Shown here: positions 25,216-33,102 of the stretch, piece by piece
Layout of the letters: the number at the start of each line of letters is the position of its first letter
Numbering within the stretch: position 1 is the first letter of the stretch
Source: Saccharopolyspora_C sp040643635
Lineage (GTDB): Bacteria; Actinomycetota; Actinomycetes; Mycobacteriales; Pseudonocardiaceae
Assembly (NCBI RefSeq): GCF_040643635.1
Contig: NZ_JBEYUS010000021.1
Span: 16,354 to 80,353, forward strand
DNA: 64,000 nt
Reading direction: 5' to 3'
Notes under the pieces: generated by a model
Databases searched by the model: none
The model's input: only the letters and a program-made list of their open reading frames with translations
Told to the model about the DNA's origin: nothing
Program-made: the position numbers and the translations under genes

Positions 25216-25234
25216 TTAGGTTAGCCTAACCATT
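25216..25234. promoter_or_regulatory. IdeR/DmdR1-type iron box
   Basis: TTAGGTTAGCCTAACCATT matches the 19-bp consensus of the DtxR family (TTAGGTTAGGCTAACCTAA), with a perfect inner palindrome GGTTAG-C-CTAACC (25219-25231). It is placed over the promoter of the siderophore-type acyltransferase. Confidence 0.87.
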
Positions 25235-25269
25235 GTTGCGCGGGGTTGGCAATGCACGCCCCGGCGAGA

Positions 25270-25700
25270 TCAGAAGCCGCGGGTCGCCACCGTCCAATCA
25301 GGAGTGGTGCACCAACCGCACTCCGGCCCGAGGAAGCGGGCGCGCGCCACCGGATCGCCGTCGAGGGCGAAGCGGAGCCGCCAGGTGGTGGCCGGGCCGC
25401 TCGCCGAGCAGCGGTTTCGGCAGGTGCTCGCCGAACCGGACCCGGAGCCGGTTCGCCTCGCACCGCGACGGCGCGCGGATCGCCGCGCTGCACGCCAGGC
25501 TCGGCGGACGGCGGACGTCTCCGGCCTGCTGCGCGCGGTGCGCCGCGGCGGCCAGCCGTCGAGCCGAGTCCAGCACCGCGGCGCCGTGGAACCGGTAACC
25601 GCCCCGGTCGGCGCTGAAGACCGGGTCCCGCTCGGTGGCACCGAGGATCTTGCGCCAGCTCGGCGCCGCCCGTCGCGACCGGTCCGGCGCGGTCCGGGAC
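25270..25700 (-). pseudogene. Probable frameshifted remnant, minus strand
   Basis: Codon bias suggests coding in one frame from about 25700 to 25400 (KILGATERDPVFSADRG, HGAAVLDSARRLAAAAHRA, LRVRFGEHLPKPLLGERP). It then switches to another frame from about 25395 to the stop at 25270 (TTWRLRFALDGDPVARARFL, GPECGWCTTPDWTVATRGF). No single open frame covers both. Either a gene decayed here or one base is wrong. The product is not recognised; the Cys-rich GPECGWCTTPDW end is distinctive. The surrounding 25161-25998 interval otherwise holds the iron box and a short plus-strand frame. Confidence 0.35.
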
Positions 25701-25838
25701 CGCACGGAACTGTCCTGGGTGGACGGTCCGGCCGGGCGGCTGCGGATCGGCTCGGCGGGCGGCTGGGTGAGCGTCAACCCGTTGCGCCCGCCCGATCTGG
25801 AGGTGGCGATCACCGACCTGGTGGCCGCCGCCCGCTAG
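25635..25838 (+). CDS. Short hypothetical protein or fragment
   Basis: 67 codons from GTG with actinobacterial codon bias and a plausible C-terminus (GWVSVNPLRPPDLEVAITDL). It lies opposite the decayed minus-strand frame, so only one of the two can be real over 25635-25700. No ribosome-binding site is obvious. It could be the tail of a lost gene. I cannot assign a function. Confidence 0.3.
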   Translation: MAPRILRQLGAARRDRSGAVRDRTELSWVDGPAGRLRIGSAGGWVSVNPLRPPDLEVAITDLVAAAR

Positions 25839-25998
25839 CGCCACTGCCGATGTCCCCGCTGGGCGCGTCAGGCGGCGGAACCTCGGCGCCCTCCTCGCGC
25901 GGAGGACCGGCGGTGCCGGTCGCTCAGGTGCTCGGCCCCTCTTCGACGCGCGGCCGACTGGAGGCGCGACGTGCCGAGCGGAGCGGGTCGGCGGTCGA

Positions 25999-27204
25999 TC
26001 ACCAGGCGACCGGGAGCTCCTTGAGCCCGTAGATGGCGTGGTCGGTGGCGAAGGGGACCTCGTCGTCCGGGATCGCCAGCCGCAGCTCGGGGAATCGGCG
26101 CAGCAGCGCGGGGAACGCGATGCGCATCTCCATCCGCGCGAGCGGAGCGCCGATGCAGTGGTGGATGCCGTGCCCGAAACCGACGTGCGGGCTCGCGGAC
26201 CGCGCCACGTCCAGCCGCTCCGGATCGTCGAGCAGCTCCGGATCGCGGTTGGCCGCGGGCAGGTTGAACGACACGAGGTCGCCGCGGCGGATCGTGGCGC
26301 CGGCGAACTCCACGTCCCGGGTCGCCATCCGCGGCGACCCGCTGTTCACCACGCTGAGCCAGCGCAGCAGTTCTTCGACGGCGCCCGGGACGTGGTCCGG
26401 TTCGTCGCGCACCAGCCGCAGCTGTTCGGGGTGGCGCAGCAGGGCGAGCGTGCCGAGGCCGAGCATGTTCGAGGTCGTCTCGTGCCCGGCGACGAGCAGC
26501 AGGTTCCCGATGCCGATCAGCTCGGCGTTGCTCAACTCCGCGTCGTGGTCCCGGATCAGCATGCCGAGCAGGTCCTCGCCGGGGTCCTGCCGGGCCCGGT
26601 CGACGAGTCCGCTCATGTAGGCGAGGGATTGCCGGGACAGCTCGACCTTCTCCTCCTCGGGCAGGGTGGTGTCGAGCTGGCGGCTGGTGCGCTCCTGGAA
26701 CTCGGGCCGGTCGGTGGGCGGGACGCCGAGCAGTTCGCAGATGACCAGCGAGGGGATCGGCAGCGCGTACCGGGAGACCAGGTCGGCGGGCGGCCCGTGC
26801 CGTTCGAGGTCGTCGAGGTGCTCGTCGACGATCTCGGTGATGCGCGGTTCGAGGCGCCGCATCCGGCGGACGGTGAACTCGGGGGTGAGCATCCGGCGCA
26901 GCCGGGTGTGGTCCGGCGGGTCGAGCGCGAGCAGGTTGCCGCTGCGCTCACCGGAGAGCTGCCGCGGGTCGCGCCGCCCGCCGTCGAGGTCCTCGGGTCC
27001 CCAGCCGTTGCGGAAGGTCTCGGCGTCGCCGAGCATCCGGCGCACATCGGCGTGCCGGGTGAGCAGCCAGGCGGACGGGCCGAACGGGGTGCGGATGCGG
27101 GTGATCCCGTCGTGCGAGCGCAGCGCGGCGACGTCCGGCGCCGGGCCGAACCCGGTGCGGCGGGTGGAGATCGCCGAGTCGTTCGGCGGGGCTGGCTGGC
27201 TCAC
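25999..27204 (-). CDS. Cytochrome P450, CYP105/107-like
   Basis: 401 residues, complete. I helix VAGHETTSNML (oxygen activation Thr), ExxR motif in AVEELLR, and heme loop FGHGIHHCIGAPLARMEM with its cysteine. N-terminal half has LLTRHADVRRML and PPDHTRLRRML, typical of soluble actinobacterial P450s. It needs a ferredoxin and a reductase. The ferredoxin-reductase fusion at 30618 is a nearby candidate. It follows the SDR gene by 94 bp that contain a 20-bp palindrome, so it probably has its own regulated promoter. Confidence 0.92.
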   Translation of the reverse strand: MSQPAPPNDSAISTRRTGFGPAPDVAALRSHDGITRIRTPFGPSAWLLTRHADVRRMLGDAETFRNGWGPEDLDGGRRDPRQLSGERSGNLLALDPPDHTRLRRMLTPEFTVRRMRRLEPRITEIVDEHLDDLERHGPPADLVSRYALPIPSLVICELLGVPPTDRPEFQERTSRQLDTTLPEEEKVELSRQSLAYMSGLVDRARQDPGEDLLGMLIRDHDAELSNAELIGIGNLLLVAGHETTSNMLGLGTLALLRHPEQLRLVRDEPDHVPGAVEELLRWLSVVNSGSPRMATRDVEFAGATIRRGDLVSFNLPAANRDPELLDDPERLDVARSASPHVGFGHGIHHCIGAPLARMEMRIAFPALLRRFPELRLAIPDDEVPFATDHAIYGLKELPVAW

Positions 27205-27243
27205 GCGGGCTCCTGGTGGTGGGAGGTGGTGCCGACAAGAGTA

Positions 27244-27263
27244 ATTCAGTCAGTTGACTGAAT
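27244..27263. promoter_or_regulatory. Palindromic operator upstream of P450
   Basis: A 20-bp inverted repeat ATTCAGTCAG/TTGACTGAAT with mismatch only at the centre, 40 bp before the P450 start. Eleven bases of it, CAGTTGACTGA, recur at 29393-29403 before the esterase-SDR genes, suggesting a shared TetR-type repressor. Confidence 0.6.
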
Positions 27264-27298
27264 GCAAGGCGCTGCCGGTGCGAGGCATCTGGTCGTCC

Positions 27299-28402
27299 TC
27301 ATTGGACGGACCAGCCCCCGTCCGAGGGCAGCAGCGCGCCGTTGATGTTCACCGAGTCCTCGCTGAGCAGGAACGCGATCGACGCGGCCACGTGCTCCGG
27401 TTCGGCGATGTCCGGCAGCGCCGCCAGCGTCGGCTCGATCCGCTCCCGGCCCAGCGCCGAGTTCATCGCGCCCTCGATGCCCGTCGCCACCCCGCCCGGC
27501 GCCACCGAGTTCACCCGGATCCCGTCCGGGCCGTACATGAACGCGGCGCTGCGGGTCAGCCCGACCACCGCGTGCTTCGACGCGGTGTAGGCGGCGCCCG
27601 CCGTCGAACCGCGCAGCGCCGCCTCCGAGGACACGTTGACGATCGAACCCCGGCCGGCGGCCCGCATCAGCGGCAGCACCGCCCGGGTCAGCCGGAACAT
27701 GCCGTGCAGGTTGACCTCGAAGACCCGGTGCCACAGCTCGTCGTCCACCTCGTGCAGCGGCACCATCCCGTCGGTGATCCCGGCGATGTTGGCGAGCGCG
27801 TCGACCCTGCCGTCGGCGGCCTGCACGATCGCCGCGATCCCGTCGGCGTCGGTGATGTCGGCACGCACCGGCACGATCTCGTGCCCTGGACCTGGGTGCC
27901 CTGGGTGCCAGGCCTGCGCGTCGAGCTCGGCGGCCAGCGCGTCGAGGCGGTCCCGGTCGAGGTCCGCGGCCACGACCCGGCCGCCTTCGCGGGCGACGCG
28001 GGAGGCGGTGGCGCGGCCGATGCCGGAGCCCGCGCCGGTGATGACGACGGTGCTGCCGGTGAACCGGCCGGGCGTGCAGCGCTCCCGCCCTTCCGGTCGC
28101 GGCGGTGGCGCGGTGGTGGCCGCCCCGGGAACGTCGGCCGAGCCGGGGACGTCGGCCGAGCCGGGAACGTCGACCGCGTCGCCGGGCGCGGTCGCGTTCG
28201 CCTCGGCGGCGAGCCGTTCCACCTCCTCGGCGCTGAGCCGCCCGCCGCTGAGCGCGACGAGCCTGCTCATCCGGAACCGCCGCACGGCGCGCAGCGTCCC
28301 GGCGCTCTGCCCGTTCTCGGCGAGCATCCGGCGCAGGATCGGGCCGCCCGCGGGGTGGTCGAGCCATTCGGCCACTGTGGACTCGGGGGACAGCGGGGTC
28401 AT
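27299..28402 (-). CDS. SDR-family oxidoreductase with extra N-terminal domain
   Basis: 367 residues. Residues about 115-367 are a classical short-chain dehydrogenase: cofactor motif VVITGAGSGIGRA, NAG-like ANIAGI, catalytic Ser in VNVSSEAA and YTASK (Tyr-x-x-x-Lys). The first roughly 70 residues are a separate helical domain (TPLSPESTVAEWLDHPAGG, then MLAENGQSAGTLRAVRRFRM). A low-complexity linker (ADVPGS repeats) joins it to the SDR core. Start ATG 28402 has AGGAG seven bases upstream. A His-Pro-Gly insertion (HPGHPGPGH) lies in the core. It follows the esterase gene by 32 bp, so they are co-transcribed. Confidence 0.86.
   Translation of the reverse strand: MTPLSPESTVAEWLDHPAGGPILRRMLAENGQSAGTLRAVRRFRMSRLVALSGGRLSAEEVERLAAEANATAPGDAVDVPGSADVPGSADVPGAATTAPPPRPEGRERCTPGRFTGSTVVITGAGSGIGRATASRVAREGGRVVAADLDRDRLDALAAELDAQAWHPGHPGPGHEIVPVRADITDADGIAAIVQAADGRVDALANIAGITDGMVPLHEVDDELWHRVFEVNLHGMFRLTRAVLPLMRAAGRGSIVNVSSEAALRGSTAGAAYTASKHAVVGLTRSAAFMYGPDGIRVNSVAPGGVATGIEGAMNSALGRERIEPTLAALPDIAEPEHVAASIAFLLSEDSVNINGALLPSDGGWSVQ
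28125..28178. repeat. Three 18-bp tandem repeats in the SDR linker
   Basis: Units at 28125-28142, 28143-28160 and 28161-28178 share CCGGG(A/G)ACGTCG. On the minus strand they encode the hexapeptide repeat ADVPGS. As 18 is divisible by three, length changes keep the reading frame. Confidence 0.75.
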
Positions 28403-28434
28403 CGCGTTCTCCTGGTTCGGGGCGGTTTCCGGTG

Positions 28435-29352
28435 TCAGCGCGCGTCCTGCTGCGGGTGCAGCGCCTCCCGCACGTGGCGCGCGATCAGCTCGTAGCTCGC
28501 GCGGGCCCGGTCCTGGTCCCGGACGTCGTAGCCGTGATCGGCGCCGGTGACCAGGTGGTGGTGCACGAGTGCGTCCGCGGCGCGCAGCCGTTCCGCGTAG
28601 CGGTCGCCCTCGCCGCGCAGCACGTCGTGCTCGGCGGTGATGACCAGCGCGGGCGCGATGCCGGTGAGGTCGGTGGTGTCGCCGGGCGCGGCGGGGGAGT
28701 GCAGCCGGTCCCCGGCCCACCGCCGGTCCCGGACGTAGGAGGCGTTGAAGACCTCCGCCATCCAGGGGCGCAGCATCGGCTTGGGAAGCGGCGAACCCTT
28801 GTCCCGGAACGGGGTGACCAGGTCCAGCGCCGGGTAGTGCAGCACCTGCAGCGCGATCGGCGGCCCGCCCTGCTCGAAGGCCTGGCGGGCGACCGCGGCG
28901 GTGAGCGAGCCACCGGCGCTCTGCCCGCCGACCGACAGCCGGGAGCCGTCCCAGCCGTGCCGCTCGCCGTGTTCGGCGGCCCAGCGCACCACCTCGAAGG
29001 CCTGGTGCGGCGGGGTGGGGAACGGGTGCTGCGGCGCCAGCGCGTAGTCCACGTTGAGCACCGCCACCCGCGCGCTCGCGGCGAGCAGCCTGCACAGCGG
29101 GTCGTCCATGTCGGTCAGCCCCATGACGAAGCCGCCGCCGTGCAGGTTGACGTGCAGCGGCGCCGGTTCCCCGGTCTCCTCGGGCCGGTACAGCACGGCG
29201 CGGGCCGGACCCGCGGCGGTCGGGACGGTGATCTCCGAGGTGCGGGCGGGGAATTCGGGGAAGCGGTCGCGCGGTGCGCGGACCCGGGCGGTGGCGAGCT
29301 GCATGGCCTTCGCGGCGAGGACCGCGAGCGCGGGGCGGGACAGGACGGACAT
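28435..29352 (-). CDS. Alpha/beta hydrolase fold-3 esterase
   Basis: 305 residues, HSL-type: oxyanion NLHGGGFVMGL, nucleophile GGQSAGGSL, acid in TAEHDVLRGEGD and His in GADHGYDV. The ATG at 29352 has GAAGGGAA at a fitting distance; an upstream in-frame start would overlap the operator. First gene of the esterase-SDR unit and divergent from the AurF-like gene across about 240 bp. Probably hydrolyses an ester intermediate in the same pathway as the SDR and P450; the substrate is unknown. Confidence 0.87.
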   Translation of the reverse strand: MSVLSRPALAVLAAKAMQLATARVRAPRDRFPEFPARTSEITVPTAAGPARAVLYRPEETGEPAPLHVNLHGGGFVMGLTDMDDPLCRLLAASARVAVLNVDYALAPQHPFPTPPHQAFEVVRWAAEHGERHGWDGSRLSVGGQSAGGSLTAAVARQAFEQGGPPIALQVLHYPALDLVTPFRDKGSPLPKPMLRPWMAEVFNASYVRDRRWAGDRLHSPAAPGDTTDLTGIAPALVITAEHDVLRGEGDRYAERLRAADALVHHHLVTGADHGYDVRDQDRARASYELIARHVREALHPQQDAR

Positions 29353-29388
29353 CGGAGCGTTCCCTTCGTCGGCCTCGCCCGCCACTGT

Positions 29389-29406
29389 AAGGCAGTTGAC
29401 TGACTT
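29389..29406. promoter_or_regulatory. Operator upstream of the esterase-SDR unit
   Basis: AAGGCAGTTGACTGACTT is palindromic at 14 of 18 positions and shares CAGTTGACTGA with the P450 operator at 27244-27263. It lies 37 bp upstream of the esterase ATG. Confidence 0.52.
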
Positions 29407-29469
29407 GATTGTGGTCCGGGTTGCCGAGGATCAGGTTTGCGCAGTTCAGGGCGCTATCGGGTGCTCGGC

Positions 29470-29510
29470 TCGACATCTTATTGACACTCTGTCTAATATG
29501 ACAACGTGTC
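29470..29510 (+). promoter_or_regulatory. Promoter with TetR-like operator for the AurF-like/fprB unit
   Basis: TCGACA (29470-29475) and TAATAT (29494-29499), 18 bp apart, form a plausible promoter. The -10 is framed by TGTC (29490-29493) and GACA (29500-29503), and more widely by GACAC (29483) and GTGTC (29506-29510). Nested inverted repeats centred on a -10 are typical of repressor sites. The transcript leads to the diiron enzyme about 85 bp downstream. Confidence 0.58.
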
Positions 29511-29594
29511 TCACAGGGGTGGCGGCCCGACCCGGCCACCCCACCAGCCCGCAGCCGGCCCGGCCCGTGGGAGGGCCCAGTGGAGGTGTCAACG

Positions 29595-30506
29595 ATGACC
29601 AGCGCACCAGCGGAATCCGCGCAGCGCACCGCCGCCGACGAGGACGTGTCGCAGCGGTTGCTGGACTCGGCGGCCACCCTGTCCTACGACCCCGCCACCG
29701 AGGTCGACTGGGAATCGCCGCTGCCCCCGGACGAGTACGGCCTGAACCCGGAGTGGAGCACCCTCTACGGCACGCCGTTGTGGGACGAGCTCACCGAGCA
29801 GCAGCGGGTCACGCTCACCCGGCACGAGGTCTGCTCGGTGATGAGCATCGGCATCTGGTTCGAGATGATCCTGCAGCAGATGGTGCTGCGCGACCAGTAC
29901 GTCAAGAACCCCGCCAACGCCGAGTTCCAGTTCGCCCTCACCGAGATCGCCGACGAGTGCAGGCACTCCATCATGTTCGCCCGCGCCTGCGCGAAGATGG
30001 AGGTCCCCGCCTACCTGCCGCCGCGGCTCATCGCCCAGCTCGGCCGGCTGTTCAAGACGCTCGCCGGCGCCGAATCCGCCTACGGCGGCATCCTGGTGGC
30101 CGAGGAGATCCTCGACGTCATGCAGCGCGACTGGATGCGCGGCGAGAACGTGCTCGGCATCGTGCGCACCACCAGCAAGATCCACGTGGTGGAGGAGGCG
30201 CGGCACATGAAGTTCGCCCGCCAGGAGATCAAGGAGAGCATGCGCGGAGCGGGCCCGGTGCGCCGCAACGCCAGCGCGCTGCTCATCGCCGTGGTCGCCG
30301 AGATCGTCGCGTCCAACCTGGTGCAGAAGGAGGTCTACGCCTCCGTCGGCCTGGACCCCGACCGCGCGGTCGCCGCGGTGCGGCGCAACGAGCACCGCAA
30401 GTCCATGCTGCGCAACAGCTGCGTGCACCTGATGGACTTCCTGTCCGAAGCGGGCCTGCTGAACCGCCCGGCGATGGCGATCTACCGCCGCGTCAACATG
30501 ATCTGA
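29595..30506 (+). CDS. AurF-like diiron oxygenase (PF11583-type)
   Basis: 303 residues, helical ferritin-like fold. Probable diiron ligands are in LTRHEVCSVM, IADECRHSIMFAR, VAEEILDVMQRD and VVEEARHMKFAR, the two E/D-x-x-H pairs expected for the p-aminobenzoate N-oxygenase AurF family. Start ATG 29595 is eight bases after GGAGG. The gene is followed by a ferredoxin/ferredoxin-reductase fusion that could deliver electrons. AurF itself oxidises an arylamine to a nitro group; other relatives hydroxylate or oxidise lipids, so the substrate is open. Confidence 0.83.
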   Translation: MTSAPAESAQRTAADEDVSQRLLDSAATLSYDPATEVDWESPLPPDEYGLNPEWSTLYGTPLWDELTEQQRVTLTRHEVCSVMSIGIWFEMILQQMVLRDQYVKNPANAEFQFALTEIADECRHSIMFARACAKMEVPAYLPPRLIAQLGRLFKTLAGAESAYGGILVAEEILDVMQRDWMRGENVLGIVRTTSKIHVVEEARHMKFARQEIKESMRGAGPVRRNASALLIAVVAEIVASNLVQKEVYASVGLDPDRAVAAVRRNEHRKSMLRNSCVHLMDFLSEAGLLNRPAMAIYRRVNMI

Positions 30507-30617
30507 GCCCGGAGTCGGCCGCCGCGGACCGGTGCCCGCGGCGGCCCGCGCGGGGGAGCACCGGGCAGCGACGGAACGACCTGCCGCTGGCGGTCGTCGG
30601 GCGGACGAGGAACCACC

Positions 30618-32228
30618 ATGGCCTACGCGATCACCCAGACCTGCTGCACCGACGCCTCCTGCGTGTCGGTGTGCCCGGTCAACTGCATCCACCCCACGCC
30701 GGACGAACCGGACTTCGGCCGCACCGACATGCTCTACGTCGACCCGCAGGCCTGCATCGACTGCGGCGCCTGCGCCGACGCGTGCCCGGTGGACGCGATC
30801 TTCCCGGTGGACCGGCTGCGCGGCGCCGACACCGAATACGCCCGGATGAACCGCGAGTACTACGAGACCGCGGACGTGTCCAACGAGTGGACCGCGCCGA
30901 CCTTCCCGCGCTCGCTGCCGGAGTACCCGGGCACGCTGCGCGTCGCCATCGTCGGCACCGGACCGGCCGCCTGCTACACCGCGCAGGCGCTGCTGCGCGA
31001 CACCGGCGCCGAGATCACCATGCTCGACCGGCTGCCGCTGCCCGGCGGACTGCTGCGCTCCGGGGTGGCACCGGACCACCAGTCGACGAAGAAGATCGCC
31101 GACGGTTTCTCCTGGCTGTACAAGCACCCCAGGCTGCGGATGCACATGAACGTCGAGGTCGGCCGGGACGTCACGCACGAGGACCTGGCCGCGCACCACC
31201 ACGCGGTGATCTACGCGGTCGGCGCGGCCACGGACCGCGAACTCGGCATCGACGGCGAGGACCTGCCCGGCAGCGTCTCCGCGACGTCGTTCGTGTCCTG
31301 GTACAACGCGCACCCGGACTTCGCCGACCTGGACGTGGACCTGTCCGGGGAGCGGGCCGTCGTCGTCGGCAACGGGAACGTGGCGCTGGACGTGGCGCGC
31401 ATCCTGCTCAGCGAGCCGGACGAGCTGGCCGCCACCGACATCGCCGACCACGCGCTGGCCCGGTTGCGCGGCAGCCGGGTGCGGGAAGTGGTGCTGCTGG
31501 CGCGGCGCGGACCGGAGCACGCCGCGTTCACCGCGCCCGAATTCCACGCCATGCGCCACCTGCCGGGAGTGCGGGCCGTGGTCGAGGACGGGCCGGAAGT
31601 GCGCACGGCGTTCGCCGAGCCCGAACCCGGTGGCAAGGCGGAACTGCTCGCCGAACTCCCCGTCGAGGACGTCGACCGGACCGCGGCCCCCGCGGCGGGC
31701 AAGCGACTCGTGTTCCGCTTCGGCGCCGCCCCCGCCGAGGTGCGCGGCGACGACCGGGTGCGCGCGGTGCGGGTCCGCGACGGTGGTGAGATCGCCGCCG
31801 GACTGCTCGTCCGCGCCATCGGCTACCGCGCCACCCCTATCATCGGGCTGCCGTTCGACGAGGTCACCGCGACCGTGCCGAACGCGGGCGGCCGGGTGCT
31901 CGACACCGGGGGGAACCCGCTGCCCGGCACCTACGTGGTGGGCTGGGCGAAGCGCGGGCCGTCCGGCGGGATCGGCACCAACCGCGGCTGCGCGCGCGAC
32001 ACCGTCGGCTCCCTGCTCGACGACGCGGCCGCCGGGCGCCTCCGCGAACCGGCGCGCACCGGGTTCGACCGGCTGGTGCGCACCCGCGCGCCGCGCTCCA
32101 TCGGCCGCCGCGGGATGCTCGACATCGACAAGGCGGAGCGGGAGCGCGGCGAACGCGCCGGGCGCCCGCGGGTCAAGTTCGCGACCGTGCCGGAACTGCT
32201 CGGCGCCGCCCGCCGCTTCGGCAGGTAG
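30618..32228 (+). CDS. fprB: FprB-type ferredoxin/ferredoxin-NADP reductase fusion
   Basis: 536 residues. The first about 65 contain a seven-iron/4Fe-4S-type ferredoxin (CCTDASCVSVCPVNC, then ACIDCGACADACPVDAIF). The remainder is an adrenodoxin-reductase-like flavoprotein: FAD motif VAIVGTGPAACYTAQALL, GGLLRSGVAPDH, NADP motif AVVVGNGNVALDVARILL and the C-terminal VVGWAKRGPSGGIGTN. It matches mycobacterial FprB in organisation. It probably passes electrons from NADPH to the diiron enzyme upstream or to the P450s. Start ATG 30618 follows GAGGAACCACC. Separated by 111 bp from the diiron gene, probably same transcript. Confidence 0.9.
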   Translation: MAYAITQTCCTDASCVSVCPVNCIHPTPDEPDFGRTDMLYVDPQACIDCGACADACPVDAIFPVDRLRGADTEYARMNREYYETADVSNEWTAPTFPRSLPEYPGTLRVAIVGTGPAACYTAQALLRDTGAEITMLDRLPLPGGLLRSGVAPDHQSTKKIADGFSWLYKHPRLRMHMNVEVGRDVTHEDLAAHHHAVIYAVGAATDRELGIDGEDLPGSVSATSFVSWYNAHPDFADLDVDLSGERAVVVGNGNVALDVARILLSEPDELAATDIADHALARLRGSRVREVVLLARRGPEHAAFTAPEFHAMRHLPGVRAVVEDGPEVRTAFAEPEPGGKAELLAELPVEDVDRTAAPAAGKRLVFRFGAAPAEVRGDDRVRAVRVRDGGEIAAGLLVRAIGYRATPIIGLPFDEVTATVPNAGGRVLDTGGNPLPGTYVVGWAKRGPSGGIGTNRGCARDTVGSLLDDAAAGRLREPARTGFDRLVRTRAPRSIGRRGMLDIDKAERERGERAGRPRVKFATVPELLGAARRFGR

Positions 32229-32303
32229 CCCGCGCCGCTTCGGTGGGGGCCGGGTCGGCGGCTCGGCCGTCGCCCGGGATGGGCGCGCGCCGCGGACCGG
32301 CGG

Positions 32304-32993
32304 TCAGCTCAGCTCGCGCAGCAGCGGCGCGATCTCCTCGGCGGCCTGCTCGCTGTGGCCCGCGGTGGTGCTGACCATGGTGATAAGCTGGTCGGTCAGC
32401 CAGTGCTCGAACACCTCGCGCGGCGGGTTGTGCGTGGCCAGCCACGTCACGCACGTCGTCTCCACCAGCGCCACCCAGCCGCGCAGCGTCAGCAGCAGCA
32501 GCGCCGACGGGTCCACGATGCCGATCCGCTGGCACACCAGGTCCACCACGTGGTTGCGCACCTTGTCCACCAGCGTCTCGGTCTCGCTGGTGGCGATGGT
32601 GGAACCGCTGCGCAGCAGCGCGGTGTAGCTGCTGGCGAACGCCTCCACCGAGGACACGAACTCGGCCAGCGCGGAGCGCAGCTGCGTGATCAGGTCGCCG
32701 TCCGGTGGCAGCGTGATCCGCTCGATCAGCTCGTCGACGACGGTGGTCAACGCCGCGACGTGCACTTCCCGCAGGTTCGAGAAGTAGCGGTAGAACAGGG
32801 CGCGGGACACCCCGGCCGCGGCCACGATGTCGTCCACGGACACGTCGTCCATGGCCCGCTCGCCGTAGAGCTCCAGGGCGGTGGCGAGCAGGTGGTCCCG
32901 GCGTTCCTCGGGGCTCATCCGGCGGCGCGGGCGCTCGCCGCGCCCGCCGGCCGTGGAGCGCGGTGGGGTCGGAAGTTCACTGGTTCGCGGCAT
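32304..32993 (-). CDS. TetR-family regulator
   Basis: About 229 residues. N-terminal basic tail, then MSPEERRDHLLATALELYGE and the HTH VDDIVAAAGVSRALFYRYFS, followed by a long helical ligand domain. ATG 32993 and GTG 33002 are both possible starts; a leaderless GTG cannot be excluded. The promoter overlaps ACAT-N6-ATGT (33001-33014). It is convergent with fprB and is the only regulator in the 26-33 kb oxidation region, so it is the best candidate to act at the operators at 27244, 29389 or 29490, but this is unproven. Confidence 0.84.
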   Translation of the reverse strand: MPRTSELPTPPRSTAGGRGERPRRRMSPEERRDHLLATALELYGERAMDDVSVDDIVAAAGVSRALFYRYFSNLREVHVAALTTVVDELIERITLPPDGDLITQLRSALAEFVSSVEAFASSYTALLRSGSTIATSETETLVDKVRNHVVDLVCQRIGIVDPSALLLLTLRGWVALVETTCVTWLATHNPPREVFEHWLTDQLITMVSTTAGHSEQAAEEIAPLLRELS

Positions 32994-33102
32994 CGTCCCC
33001 ACATCATCACATGTTTGCCCACGTCAGTCCCCGAGCACCTCCGGCCGGCCGATCATCGGCCCTGGCGCGCGCCCCGGCCCCCGCGGCCACGGCGTGCGGG
33101 AA

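Noticed and set aside
25849..25905. A definite third copy of the dispersed hairpin repeat
   Set aside because: Only short blocks (GATGTCCCCGCT, GGCGGAACCTC) match and the stems are not conserved, so it is mentioned only as possible.
29481..29499. TTGACA (29481) with TAATAT (29494) as a promoter
   Set aside because: The spacing is only 7 bp. TCGACA at 29470 with 18-bp spacing fits better.
27299..29677. A 792-codon minus frame joining the SDR to upstream sequence
   Set aside because: The part beyond 28402 overlaps the real esterase gene in another frame and has no protein-like composition. The SDR begins at ATG 28402 with a proper ribosome-binding site.
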